Shown: positions 16,162-23,832 of the stretch, one piece after another
Numbering within the stretch: position 1 is the stretch's first letter
How the letters are laid out: every line of letters starts with the position of its first letter
DNA from: Clostridiales bacterium
GTDB taxonomy: Bacteria; Bacillota; Clostridia; Oscillospirales; Oscillospiraceae
DNA: 64,000 bases
Direction of reading: 5' to 3'
Assembly: GCA_004551945.1 (NCBI GenBank)
Contig: SFPN01000007.1
Coordinates: forward strand, 99,272-163,271
Made by a program: the position numbers and the translations under genes
Notes under the pieces: model-generated
The model's database searches: none
Told to the model about the DNA's origin: nothing
The model's input: only the letters and a program-made list of their open reading frames with translations

Positions 16162-17610
16162 ATGGCAATTGCAACAAAGGAGCAAATCCTAAAAGTATTG
16201 AAAGCGTTTAACCCGTGGTGGGCCAGCGGAAGCGTGCATCCCGATTTTACAAAAACATACCGGCGTTTCGCCTACTACGAGGCCATGAAGCGGCTGGATC
16301 AAACGGATCTCCGGCGTACCGTTGTGTTGACCGGTACGCGCCGGGTGGGTAAAACAACGATTCAATATCAAATGATTGACACACTGTTGAAGCGAGGGAT
16401 CGCACCCCAGAGAATTGTCTTTGTATCTCTGGACCATCCCATGCTGAAACTGAGCGGCTTGGATGAAATCCTGGAATGCTACCATGAAAACATATGGGCT
16501 GAGCAGGATTGCTATTATTTCTTCGATGAAATACAGTATGCCAGCGATTGGGATAAGTGGATGAAATCCATTTACGACATGCAGCCAGCCACGCAAATGG
16601 TGGCGACCGGCTCTGCCAGTCCTGCGCTGATCAAAGGAAGTACGGAGAGCGGCGCTGGGCGGTGGAGTGTCATTCAAGTGCCGACCCTGTCCTTCTATGA
16701 ATACTGTGCCCTGACAAATATCCGTGTTCCGGAGCTCGGCCCGGAGATTCGTCCCACTGCCTTTGCCAGAATGACGCAGCAAGAGCGTACGGCGGTCATG
16801 CTAAAACTGGAGCCATTGCAAAACCACTTTATGCGCTATCTGCGCGTGGGTGGTTTTCCAGAGCTGGCGTTGGCGTCCAATGATTTGATGGCGCAGCAAA
16901 TCATGCGGGAAGATGTGGTGGACAAGGTGCTGAAACGGGATCTTCCTTCCTTGTATAACATTCGAAGTGCCACGGAATTAGAGCGCATCTTCCTGTATCT
17001 GTGTAATGTATCCTCTGATATCGTTTCCTTTGCTGCGATTGCAAAGGAGTTGGATGGCGTCTCCAGACCAACGGTGGAGAACTATATCAAATATTTGGAA
17101 AGAGCCAACCTGATCTACATGAGTTACCCGGTAGAAATGGGAGGCCGGAAGGTACTGAAAGCGCAGCCTAAGATCTATATTGCGGATGCGGCGATTCGCA
17201 ATGCGGTTTTGATGGATGAAGAACTCTTGGTCAATCCCGAGGAACTGGGGAAGATGGTAGAAACGACGGTTTATAAGCATGTTGCCGCGTTTTATTATCA
17301 GCAGGCAACACGGGTTGGCTATTATCGGGGCGGAAAAAAAGACAATGAGATTGATATTGTGGTGGATTATCCCAACATTAAGAACATTCTGATTGAAGTG
17401 AAATACCGGGAACAAGCGCCCCTCCCAGATCATTCTGCAATTTGTCAGCTTGCTGGAGAAGCCAGCGCCGCGATTGTCGTGACCAAACGTGCGGACGATT
17501 ACGGGACACATCATGCGCCCAATGGAAAAGAGCTGATTCGCATTCCAGCGTTTGCATTCCTGTATTTATTGGGGAATGCAGAACGGTACGGATATAAAGG
17601 AAAGGAATAA
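16162..17610 (+). CDS. AAA ATPase of the AAA_14/DUF4143 type
   Basis: The 482-residue protein has an N-terminal AAA domain with Walker A GTRRVGKTT near residue 56 and Walker B YYFFDEIQYA near residue 115, then a DNA-binding-like middle and a C-terminal DUF4143 region (DNEIDIVVDYPN ... LIEVKYRE near 395-415) that recalls PD-(D/E)XK nuclease folds. Members are common in gut anaerobes, often in variable regions; their role is not settled. The ATG at 16162 follows GAGGGGGGATCGT. Codon use is clearly more AT-rich than in neighbouring genes, and it lies between a MITE and a tRNA attachment scar, so recent acquisition is likely. Confidence 0.85.
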   Translation: MAIATKEQILKVLKAFNPWWASGSVHPDFTKTYRRFAYYEAMKRLDQTDLRRTVVLTGTRRVGKTTIQYQMIDTLLKRGIAPQRIVFVSLDHPMLKLSGLDEILECYHENIWAEQDCYYFFDEIQYASDWDKWMKSIYDMQPATQMVATGSASPALIKGSTESGAGRWSVIQVPTLSFYEYCALTNIRVPELGPEIRPTAFARMTQQERTAVMLKLEPLQNHFMRYLRVGGFPELALASNDLMAQQIMREDVVDKVLKRDLPSLYNIRSATELERIFLYLCNVSSDIVSFAAIAKELDGVSRPTVENYIKYLERANLIYMSYPVEMGGRKVLKAQPKIYIADAAIRNAVLMDEELLVNPEELGKMVETTVYKHVAAFYYQQATRVGYYRGGKKDNEIDIVVDYPNIKNILIEVKYREQAPLPDHSAICQLAGEASAAIVVTKRADDYGTHHAPNGKELIRIPAFAFLYLLGNAERYGYKGKE

Positions 17611-17658
17611 AGGGCTCCCGACTGTCTGCGCGGGGAGTAATAGCAAAAACAGAAAGAA

Positions 17659-17697
17659 GCCCGGCTTGTCCATGAAAGGACAGGCCGGGTATTTTTT
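17659..17697 (+). terminator. Terminator after the DUF4143 ATPase gene
   Basis: Stem CCCGGCTTGTCC / GGACAGGCCGGG with a 6-base loop and TTTTTT. Confidence 0.9.
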
Positions 17698-17763
17698 CGT
17701 ATGGGTAGTAAGTGGGTAATAGGGTCAATTTTTGCGCCACGAAAGAATTTTAAAAATGAAAAA

Positions 17764-17807
17764 GAAGTTCCGAAATTACCCTGTTTTAAAGTAATTTCGG
17801 AACTTTT
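17764..17807 (+). terminator. Long AT-rich hairpin next to the attachment scar
   Basis: A stem of about 15 bp (AGTTCCGAAATTAC near 17766 with GTAATTTCGGAACT near 17792) ends in TTTT and directly abuts the first 27-bp tRNA-derived repeat. It resembles a terminator left from the end of an integrated element. Confidence 0.55.
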
Positions 17808-17833
17808 GGTGGAGATAAGCGGGATCGAACCGC
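17807..17833 (-). repeat. 27-bp copy of the tRNA-Ala 3' end (att-like direct repeat 1)
   Basis: Identical to 17953-17979, the 3' 27 bases of tRNA-Ala including CCA. The two direct repeats enclose about 120 bp, which contain a 12-bp GNRA-type hairpin and an inverted 18-base piece of the same tRNA (near 17880-17897). This is what remains after an element integrates at a tRNA 3' end and is mostly lost. Confidence 0.75.
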
Positions 17834-17952
17834 CAACGGGCTTACGCCCGTTGGCGGCTGCCGCTGACAGATTGGATTGGTCAAGAGGTCAGCGGTTCTT
17901 GGCTGTGCCTCTGACAAAAGAAGAGAGCCATCCTTACGATGACTCTCTTTCG

Positions 17953-18028
<76 letters not shown>

Positions 18029-18072
18029 ATGTTCGGTTGTCGTGCGCGTCGCTCTCGCTCAACGCAAGACAT

Positions 18073-18101
18073 ATATTATCAGATGGGGTGCGCTTTGTCA
18101 A
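18073..18101 (-). promoter_or_regulatory. Promoter of tRNA-Ala
   Basis: Minus-strand TTGACA (complement of 18096-18101), 17-bp spacer, TAATAT (complement of 18073-18078), about 45 bases before the mature tRNA. Confidence 0.7.
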
Positions 18102-18148
18102 GGATATTTTAAAAGTTTTTCGAAAAATTTTACCTGCGTCCGCGGCCC

Positions 18149-18307
18149 TCAGCGGCTCATGCTGTCAAAGGCGTTTTCCACGTTCCGGGCGGTGCGGTTA
18201 ATCATCCGGCGGATCTTCCGCTCCTTGGCCTTTAAGCGGATGCCCAGGCAGGTGCCGGCGGCCAGGCCCACGGCCATGCCGGTCCAGAAGTTGTTGCAGC
18301 AGCACAT
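18149..18307 (-). CDS. 52-residue Cys-headed membrane micro-protein
   Basis: The minus strand encodes 52 residues starting MCCCNNFWTG, followed by a short Gly/Ala-rich hydrophobic stretch (about 10-24) and a strongly basic, helical tail (RLKAKERKIRRMINRTARN). GAAAGGAGAGCCACACC precedes the ATG, a good ribosome site, and codon use is like neighbouring genes. The Cys triplet at positions 2-4 is striking; it could bind metal or be lipid-modified, but it is not a secretion lipobox. I do not recognise a family. It is divergent from the phosphatase-acetyltransferase gene. Confidence 0.6.
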   Translation of the reverse strand: MCCCNNFWTGMAVGLAAGTCLGIRLKAKERKIRRMINRTARNVENAFDSMSR

Positions 18308-18380
18308 GGTGTGGCTCTCCTTTCGGTAAAATTGTCTGATGCAGACAGAGTTAGTTTGTCCCTCTTTGACGGAAAATTCG

Positions 18381-18409
18381 TTGCTAAAATATGTGAGACA
18401 TTATATAAT
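18381..18409 (+). promoter_or_regulatory. Promoter of the phosphatase-acetyltransferase/ygiQ operon
   Basis: TTGCTA at 18381-18386, 17-bp spacer, consensus TATAAT at 18404-18409. Confidence 0.6.
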
Positions 18410-18454
18410 CATATGTTGAAACAAAAATTTTTGAAAACCACCGGAGGAGACGGC

Positions 18455-19627
18455 ATGACCAAACTGTACCTGATTCGACACGCCGAGGCGGAAGGCAACC
18501 TCTACCGCCGCATCCACGGCCAATATAACAGCCTCATCACCGACAACGGCTACCGGCAGATCAAAGCCTTGGAGCAGCGCTTCAAGGATATCCCCATCGA
18601 CGCGGTCTACTCCAGCGACCTGTTCCGCACCATGACCACCGCCCGGGCCATCTATGTCCCCAAGGGACTGCCCCTGCACACCCGGGCAGACCTGCGGGAG
18701 CTGAGCATGGGCGACTGGGAGGACCACTCCTGGGCGGGCATCGACCGGATCGACCACCAGCGGATGGCCCTGTTCTCCGCCACCTCCCCGGACTTCCAGG
18801 CGCCCAACGGAGAGTCCTTCCCAGAGCTCCGCCGCCGGGGCACTGCCGCCATTCTGGACATCGCCGCCCACCACGACGGCCAGACCGTGGCGGTTTTTGC
18901 CCACGGCACTCTGATCCGCAACGTGCTGGCGGAGTTTCAGGGGATCGGCCTGGAGGAGATGCACAAGATGAAGCACAGCGACAACACCGCCGTGGCCCTG
19001 CTGGAGATCCAGGACGGCCAGGTGAAGGTGGTCTATGCCGATGACAACTCCCACCTGACCCCGGAGATCTCCACCCTGGCCCGGCAGAACTGGTGGAAGG
19101 ACAACCCCAAGGCGGTGGACCTGAACCTGTGGTTCTCCCAGGCCAACCTGGACACCGAGGAGGACCGGGACTTCTACCTCTCCTGCCGGGAGGAGGCCTG
19201 GCGCAGACTCTACGGCCGGGTGGACCAGTACGACGGCCCGGGCTTTCTCACCGACGCCAAGGACGCCTGGCGGAAGGACCCCCGGAGCGTGATCTATCCC
19301 ATGATCCGGAAAAGCCGGGCGGGCATCCTCCAGCTGGACCTGGACCGGGGCGCCAGGGAGGGGAAGGGCTACATATCCTTCTTCTACCTGCTGCCGGAAA
19401 ACCGGGGGCAGGGCCTGGGGGTGCAGCTCATCGGCAAGGCCGTGAGCGTATACCGTCCCCTGGGACGGGACACCTTACAGTTGGTGTGCTCGGAGAAAAA
19501 CCAGACCGCCCTGGCCTTCTACAAGAAGTACGGCTTCCGGGTCACCGGCACCGTGCCCGGGGCCTATAACACCCTGTACCAGATGGAAAAGTACATCGGG
19601 TACGACTACCGAGGAGAATTGGATTGA
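18455..19627 (+). CDS. Histidine phosphatase fused to GNAT acetyltransferase
   Basis: The 390-residue protein joins two domains. Residues 1-195 are a histidine phosphatase (phosphoglycerate-mutase-like): LIRHAEAEGN with the catalytic His near residue 8, ELSMGDWED near 82 and AHGTLIRNVL near 149. Residues 230-385 are a GNAT acetyltransferase with the acetyl-CoA loop ENRGQGLGVQLIG near 315 and NQTALAFYKKYGF near 351. Both parts look intact. The substrate is unknown. The ATG at 18455 follows CCGGAGGAGACGGC. Its stop overlaps the TTG start of the downstream radical SAM gene. Confidence 0.85.
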   Translation: MTKLYLIRHAEAEGNLYRRIHGQYNSLITDNGYRQIKALEQRFKDIPIDAVYSSDLFRTMTTARAIYVPKGLPLHTRADLRELSMGDWEDHSWAGIDRIDHQRMALFSATSPDFQAPNGESFPELRRRGTAAILDIAAHHDGQTVAVFAHGTLIRNVLAEFQGIGLEEMHKMKHSDNTAVALLEIQDGQVKVVYADDNSHLTPEISTLARQNWWKDNPKAVDLNLWFSQANLDTEEDRDFYLSCREEAWRRLYGRVDQYDGPGFLTDAKDAWRKDPRSVIYPMIRKSRAGILQLDLDRGAREGKGYISFFYLLPENRGQGLGVQLIGKAVSVYRPLGRDTLQLVCSEKNQTALAFYKKYGFRVTGTVPGAYNTLYQMEKYIGYDYRGELD

Positions 19628-21573
19628 ATAAATTCAGGGATTTTCTGCCCATTTCCAAAGAGGACATGCTGGCCCGGGACTGGCACTACTATGACTTCCT
19701 GCTGATCACCGGGGACGCCTACGTGGATCACCCCTCCTTCGGCACGGCCATCATCAGCCGGGTGCTGGAGGACGAGGGCTACCGGGTGGCCATTCTGGCC
19801 CAGCCCGACTGGCGGAAGAACGAGTCCTTCACCGCCCTGGGCCGGCCCCGGTACGGGGTCCTCATCAACGGGGGCAACATCGACTCCATGGTGGCCCATT
19901 ACACCGCCGCCAAAAAGCGCCGCCATGACGACGCCTACTCCCCCGGCTGCAAGGCGGGCCTGCGGCCGGACCGGGCCACCATCGTCTACGCCAACAAGAT
20001 CCGGGAGGTCTATGGGGACATTCCCGTGGTGATCGGCGGCCTGGAGGCCTCCCTCCGCCGCTTTGCCCACTATGACTACTGGGAGGACAAGGTCCGCCGG
20101 GCCATCCTCTTTGACGCTCAGGCGGATATCCTGACCTACGGCATGGGGGAGCGGGCCACCCGGGAGATCGCCGCTGCCCTGGCCGCTGGGACCCCTGTGG
20201 GGGAGATCACCGGGGTGAAGGGCACCTGCTTTGCCGCAAAAAGCCCGGACGCCTGCCAGTTCCCCGCCATCCAGGTGGCATCTTTTGAAGAAGTGAGCCG
20301 GGACAAGCGGGCTTACGCCGCCGCCAACCTGGTGGAGTACGACGAGCATGACCCCATCCGGGGCAAGGCGGTGATCCAGCCCCACGGAGACCGGTATCTC
20401 ATCTGCAACCCTCCGGCCATGCCCCTGTCCACCCAGGAGCTGGACCAGGTGGCGGAGCTGCCCTACATGCGGGAGCCCCACCCGGTGTACGACAGTCAGG
20501 GAGGCGTGCCCGCCATTGAGGAGGTGCGCTTCTCCGTCATCCACAACCGGGGGTGCTTCGGGGCCTGTAAGTTCTGCTCCCTGGCCTTCCACCAGGGGCG
20601 GATGGTCACCTCCCGCAGCCACGAGAGCATCATCCGGGAGGTCACGGAGTTGACCCACCACCCGGGCTTTAAGGGGTATATCCACGACGTGGGCGGCCCC
20701 ACCGCCAACTTCCGGCGGCCCTCCTGCAAGAAGCAGGTAAAGCACGGCCTGTGCAAAAACCGGGACTGCCTGGCCCCTGAGCCCTGCCCCAACCTGGACG
20801 CAGACCACACGGATTACCTGAAGCTGCTGCGGAAGCTGCGGGAGATCCCCGGGATCAAGAAGATCTTCATCCGCTCCGGCATCCGGTTTGACTACCTGCT
20901 GAAGGACCCCAACGGGGAGTTCTTTGCCGACCTGGTGAAGCACCACATCAGCGGCCAGCTGAAGGTGGCCCCGGAGCACTGCGTGTCCCATGTGCTGGAC
21001 AGCATGGGCAAGCCCCACATCGGGGCCTATGAGAAGTTTAAGCAGAAGTACGAGCGGCTGAACCAGAAGTACGGCAAGAACCAGTTCCTGGTGCCCTACC
21101 TCATGTCCTCCCACCCGGGCTGCACCCTGGAGGACGCCATCTCCCTGGCCCAGTGGCTGAACAAAACCGGCCGCCAGCCGGAGCAGGTCCAGGACTTTTA
21201 CCCCACCCCCGGGACCCTCTCCACCTGCATGTACTACACGGGGCTGGACCCCCGGACCATGCAGCCGGTGTATGTGCCCAAGTCCCCCCACGAGAAGGAG
21301 CTTCAGCGTGCCCTGCTCCAGTGGAAGCGGCCGGAGAAGCGGCGGCTGGTGATGGAAGCACTGCACAAAGCGGGGAGAGAGGACCTTATCGGCTACGGCC
21401 CCGACTGCCTCCTGCGCCCCAGCCGCCCGGGCAAGCCGGCCCAGGCCCAGAGCGGCCGGCCTGACAAGAAGGGGAGCAAGCCTGCCCCCGGGACCACCCG
21501 CCGAAGCAAAACCTCCGCAGACCGGCGGACATCCAACCGCCAAAGCAAGGGACCGGCGAAAAAAAGACGATAA
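19624..21573 (+). CDS. YgiQ-family radical SAM protein (UPF0313)
   Basis: The 649-residue protein is of YgiQ type. The radical SAM cluster motif CFGACKFCS is near residue 318 (C-x3-C-x2-C), and family segments DYWEDKVRRAILFDAQAD, YMREPHPVY, GGPTANFRRPSC and PGCTLEDA are present. The N-terminal part resembles a B12-binding fold. The C-terminal 60 residues are a basic, low-complexity tail (many K, R, P). Reaction unknown. The TTG start at 19624 overlaps the upstream stop (TTGA) after GAGGAGAATTGGA. The gene ends just before a duplicated hairpin and a repeat element. Confidence 0.88.
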   Translation: MNKFRDFLPISKEDMLARDWHYYDFLLITGDAYVDHPSFGTAIISRVLEDEGYRVAILAQPDWRKNESFTALGRPRYGVLINGGNIDSMVAHYTAAKKRRHDDAYSPGCKAGLRPDRATIVYANKIREVYGDIPVVIGGLEASLRRFAHYDYWEDKVRRAILFDAQADILTYGMGERATREIAAALAAGTPVGEITGVKGTCFAAKSPDACQFPAIQVASFEEVSRDKRAYAAANLVEYDEHDPIRGKAVIQPHGDRYLICNPPAMPLSTQELDQVAELPYMREPHPVYDSQGGVPAIEEVRFSVIHNRGCFGACKFCSLAFHQGRMVTSRSHESIIREVTELTHHPGFKGYIHDVGGPTANFRRPSCKKQVKHGLCKNRDCLAPEPCPNLDADHTDYLKLLRKLREIPGIKKIFIRSGIRFDYLLKDPNGEFFADLVKHHISGQLKVAPEHCVSHVLDSMGKPHIGAYEKFKQKYERLNQKYGKNQFLVPYLMSSHPGCTLEDAISLAQWLNKTGRQPEQVQDFYPTPGTLSTCMYYTGLDPRTMQPVYVPKSPHEKELQRALLQWKRPEKRRLVMEALHKAGREDLIGYGPDCLLRPSRPGKPAQAQSGRPDKKGSKPAPGTTRRSKTSADRRTSNRQSKGPAKKRR

Positions 21574-21582
21574 ACGCAGCAC

Positions 21583-21609
21583 ACCCCCGCGGCATCTGCC
21601 GCGGGGGTG
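21583..21609 (+). terminator. Terminator hairpin of the ygiQ gene, left member of a 27-bp duplication
   Basis: An 11-12 bp GC-rich palindrome (ACCCCCGCGGCA ... CCGCGGGGGTG). The identical 27 bases recur at 21856-21882 on the other side of the repeat element. Confidence 0.7.
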
Positions 21610-21855
21610 TGACTGTTGAAAAAGCCTCGCAGAGTTTGCTGCCCGCAGGCAGCAAAGACAATCCAATCATGTTCTCCGGCGGCGCAAGGTGAATTGGCCA
21701 AAGGCCAAGAGAAGGTGGCCTGGGCCATGTACGTCGGAGAACATACTTCTCAGGTCGCAAGTGTGGGCTCTGTGCGCCAAGGGCGCACAGACCCTGCGCG
21801 CAGCGGACTGCTAGCCCCTATTGTCGGAAAAGGCTTTGCCTTTTTCGACAAGCTG
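21610..21855 (-). repeat. Modular hairpin element, copy A
   Basis: A 246-bp non-coding element, about 90% alike by eye to copy D (56504-56712) in opposite orientation, plus an extra piece of roughly 40 bp. Conserved linkers: L1 GCGCGCAGCGGACTGCT at 21796-21812, L2 at 21746-21765, L3 GCCTCGCAGAGTT at 21624-21636 (complement strand forms). Between them are hairpins such as TTTGCTGCC/GGCAGCAAA and the CTTGTCGAAAAAGG pair. It is bounded on both sides by an identical 27-bp terminator hairpin. Confidence 0.8.
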
Positions 21856-21882
21856 ACCCCCGCGGCATCTGCCGCGGGGGTG
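21856..21882 (-). terminator. Right member of the 27-bp hairpin duplication
   Basis: Identical to 21583-21609. It lies just beyond the 3' end of the minus-strand methyltransferase gene and could terminate that transcript. Confidence 0.65.
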
Positions 21883-21897
21883 CTTTGGTATGTAGAA

Positions 21898-23673
21898 TCA
21901 ATCCTGTAAAATCTTTTCCAGCATCCCCACCCGGTTGAAGGGGAAGGAGAAGTAGTAGCCGTCGACAAAATCCGCCGACAGGGCCATCATTTCTTTGGCC
22001 AGCTGAACCCCGGCCTGCTCTCCTTCCTCCCGGGTCATGTCCGGCCGGTAGCGGGCCAGGACCTCGTCGGTGACCTGGATGCCGGTCATCTCATTTTTGA
22101 TGAAGATAGCGTTTTTCAGGCTGACGAAGGGCATGATGCCGCAGAGAATGCGGGCTCCGGTTGCCTCCTTAATCCTGCGAATCCGGTCAATGCTCTCTTT
22201 GGTGGAGGCGGGCTGGGTCAGGAAGAAGGTGGCCCCGGCGGCCATCTTTTTCTTCACCCGGCTGATCTCAAAGTCCAGATTCTTCCGCCCCTGGTTGATG
22301 GCGCCCCCAAAGCAGATGGGGGAGGAGGCAAACTGGTCTTCGTTCATGTCGTTGATAATACGCATGAGCCCCACGGAGTCAAAGTTGAACACACTCTTTA
22401 CGCTGTTGCGCACCATGGAGGGGATGGGGTCGCCGGTGATGACCAGGAAGTTCTGGATGTGGTTGAGGTAGGCCCCCAGCAGCTGGGAGCGCATGGCAAT
22501 GGCGTTTTTGTCCCGGCAGCAGATGTGGGGCATGACGCACATGCCGGTCACCCGGGCCACCTTTTCCGCCACCAGGATGGAGTCTGCCCGGGTCCGGCCG
22601 GAGGGGGAGTCCGGGAAGGTCAGCACGTCCACTCCGCTTTTTTGCAGCAGGTGGGCCGCGTCCATGAGGGCCTTGTCGTCGCTGCCCAGGGGCGGGGCCA
22701 GCTCCACGGCGATAAGGGGCTTGCCCTCCTTCCCGGCAAAAAAGGAATGGTCCTCCACAGGAGCTTTTTCCCGGGCTGGGATGGAGATCACCGGGGGCTT
22801 CTTGGGCTGGGTCAGGGAGAGACGGGCCCGCAAGGCACGGATGTGCTCCGGAGTGGTGCCGCAGCAGCCGCCCAGCAGGTCCGCGCCGTCCTCTGCCATG
22901 TCCTGCACCTTGGAGGCGAAGTAGTCGATGTTCCGGTTGTGGAAGATCATGCGGTTGCTGACGTACTGGGGATACCCGGCGTTGGGCAGGGCGGTGCGGA
23001 ACTTGGTCCCGGAGAAGGGGACGCCCCGGATGATCTGCTGCATGTGGCCGGGGCCCACGCCGCAGTTAAAGCCCACCGCGTCGATGAGGGGGATCTCCTC
23101 GGCCCGCTGGATGAGCTTCCGGGCGCTGAGACCGGCGTTGCTGTAGCCAAACTGGTTCACGGAAAACTGAACCACCACGAAGGCCTTGTCTCCCACCAGA
23201 CGGATGGCCTCCTGAAGGTCGTCCAGGTCGGCCAGGGTCTCGAAAACGAAGCAGTCGGCCCCTTCCTCCAGGAAGGTGCGGCAGATTTCCGTGTACTCTT
23301 TGGCTGCGGCCTCCCGGCCCGAGCGGCTGTCAGAGGGAATCTGGCCGATGTCAGCGGCAACATAGACGTCCTTCCCCCGGGCGGCCTCCTTGGCCAGACG
23401 ATAGCCCTGGCGGAGGTTGTCCTGAATGGTCTCCCAGGGCAGGTCCAGGGAGAAGGTGTTGGCGGCGAAGGTGTTGGTGCGGATGATCTGGGCGCCGGCC
23501 TCAATATATTCAGCGTGGATCTGCCGGACCCGCTCCGGATGGAGGGTGTTGGCCAGCTCCGGCAGCTCCTTGGCGTCAAAGAGCTGGGCGTAATAGGTGC
23601 CGAAGGCGCCGTCAAAGAGCAGCTTCTGCTGGGCTAAGCGGCTGCCAAGCACGGTTTTGGTTTGGGGTGTCAT
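21898..23673 (-). CDS. Homocysteine S-methyltransferase / methylenetetrahydrofolate reductase fusion
   Basis: The 591-residue protein fuses two methionine-pathway domains, as in YitJ-type proteins. Residues 1-290 are a homocysteine methyltransferase barrel with zinc-binding cysteines in GFNCGVGPGH near 205 and GGCCGTTPEH near 271. Residues 320-590 are a MetF-like flavin reductase (AVELAPPLGSDD, ITGDP, FNFDSVGLMRII, FFLTQPA). It would supply 5-methyl-THF and methylate homocysteine, perhaps with partner proteins elsewhere. The ATG follows AGAGGAGATCATACATTCC. I found no SAM riboswitch in the short leader. Confidence 0.9.
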   Translation of the reverse strand: MTPQTKTVLGSRLAQQKLLFDGAFGTYYAQLFDAKELPELANTLHPERVRQIHAEYIEAGAQIIRTNTFAANTFSLDLPWETIQDNLRQGYRLAKEAARGKDVYVAADIGQIPSDSRSGREAAAKEYTEICRTFLEEGADCFVFETLADLDDLQEAIRLVGDKAFVVVQFSVNQFGYSNAGLSARKLIQRAEEIPLIDAVGFNCGVGPGHMQQIIRGVPFSGTKFRTALPNAGYPQYVSNRMIFHNRNIDYFASKVQDMAEDGADLLGGCCGTTPEHIRALRARLSLTQPKKPPVISIPAREKAPVEDHSFFAGKEGKPLIAVELAPPLGSDDKALMDAAHLLQKSGVDVLTFPDSPSGRTRADSILVAEKVARVTGMCVMPHICCRDKNAIAMRSQLLGAYLNHIQNFLVITGDPIPSMVRNSVKSVFNFDSVGLMRIINDMNEDQFASSPICFGGAINQGRKNLDFEISRVKKKMAAGATFFLTQPASTKESIDRIRRIKEATGARILCGIMPFVSLKNAIFIKNEMTGIQVTDEVLARYRPDMTREEGEQAGVQLAKEMMALSADFVDGYYFSFPFNRVGMLEKILQD

Positions 23674-23722
23674 GGAATGTATGATCTCCTCTTACGAAGT
23701 AAAATAATAGGTTTATTGCTTT

Positions 23723-23751
23723 ATCATACCACAGTCCGGACCCGGGCGCAA
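23723..23751 (-). promoter_or_regulatory. Promoter of the methyltransferase-MTHFR gene
   Basis: Minus-strand TTGCGC (complement of 23746-23751), 17-bp spacer, TATGAT (complement of 23723-23728). Confidence 0.55.
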
Positions 23752-23779
23752 GGGAGGTCGAAGGCTGCCGGAAAAGAAA

Positions 23780-23812
23780 CGGCGGCGGGGTGGATAACAC
23801 CCCGCCGCTGCG
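23780..23812 (-). terminator. Terminator of the nitronate monooxygenase-like gene
   Basis: A GC-rich stem of about 11 bp (23782-23792 with 23797-23807), followed on the minus strand by a T-rich stretch. Confidence 0.65.
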
Positions 23813-23832
23813 GATGAGAAGATAGGATAGGC

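Noticed and set aside
23674..23760. SAM or cobalamin riboswitch before the methyltransferase-MTHFR gene
   Set aside because: The stretch from promoter to start codon is only about 45 bases and has none of the conserved riboswitch core elements or a terminator.
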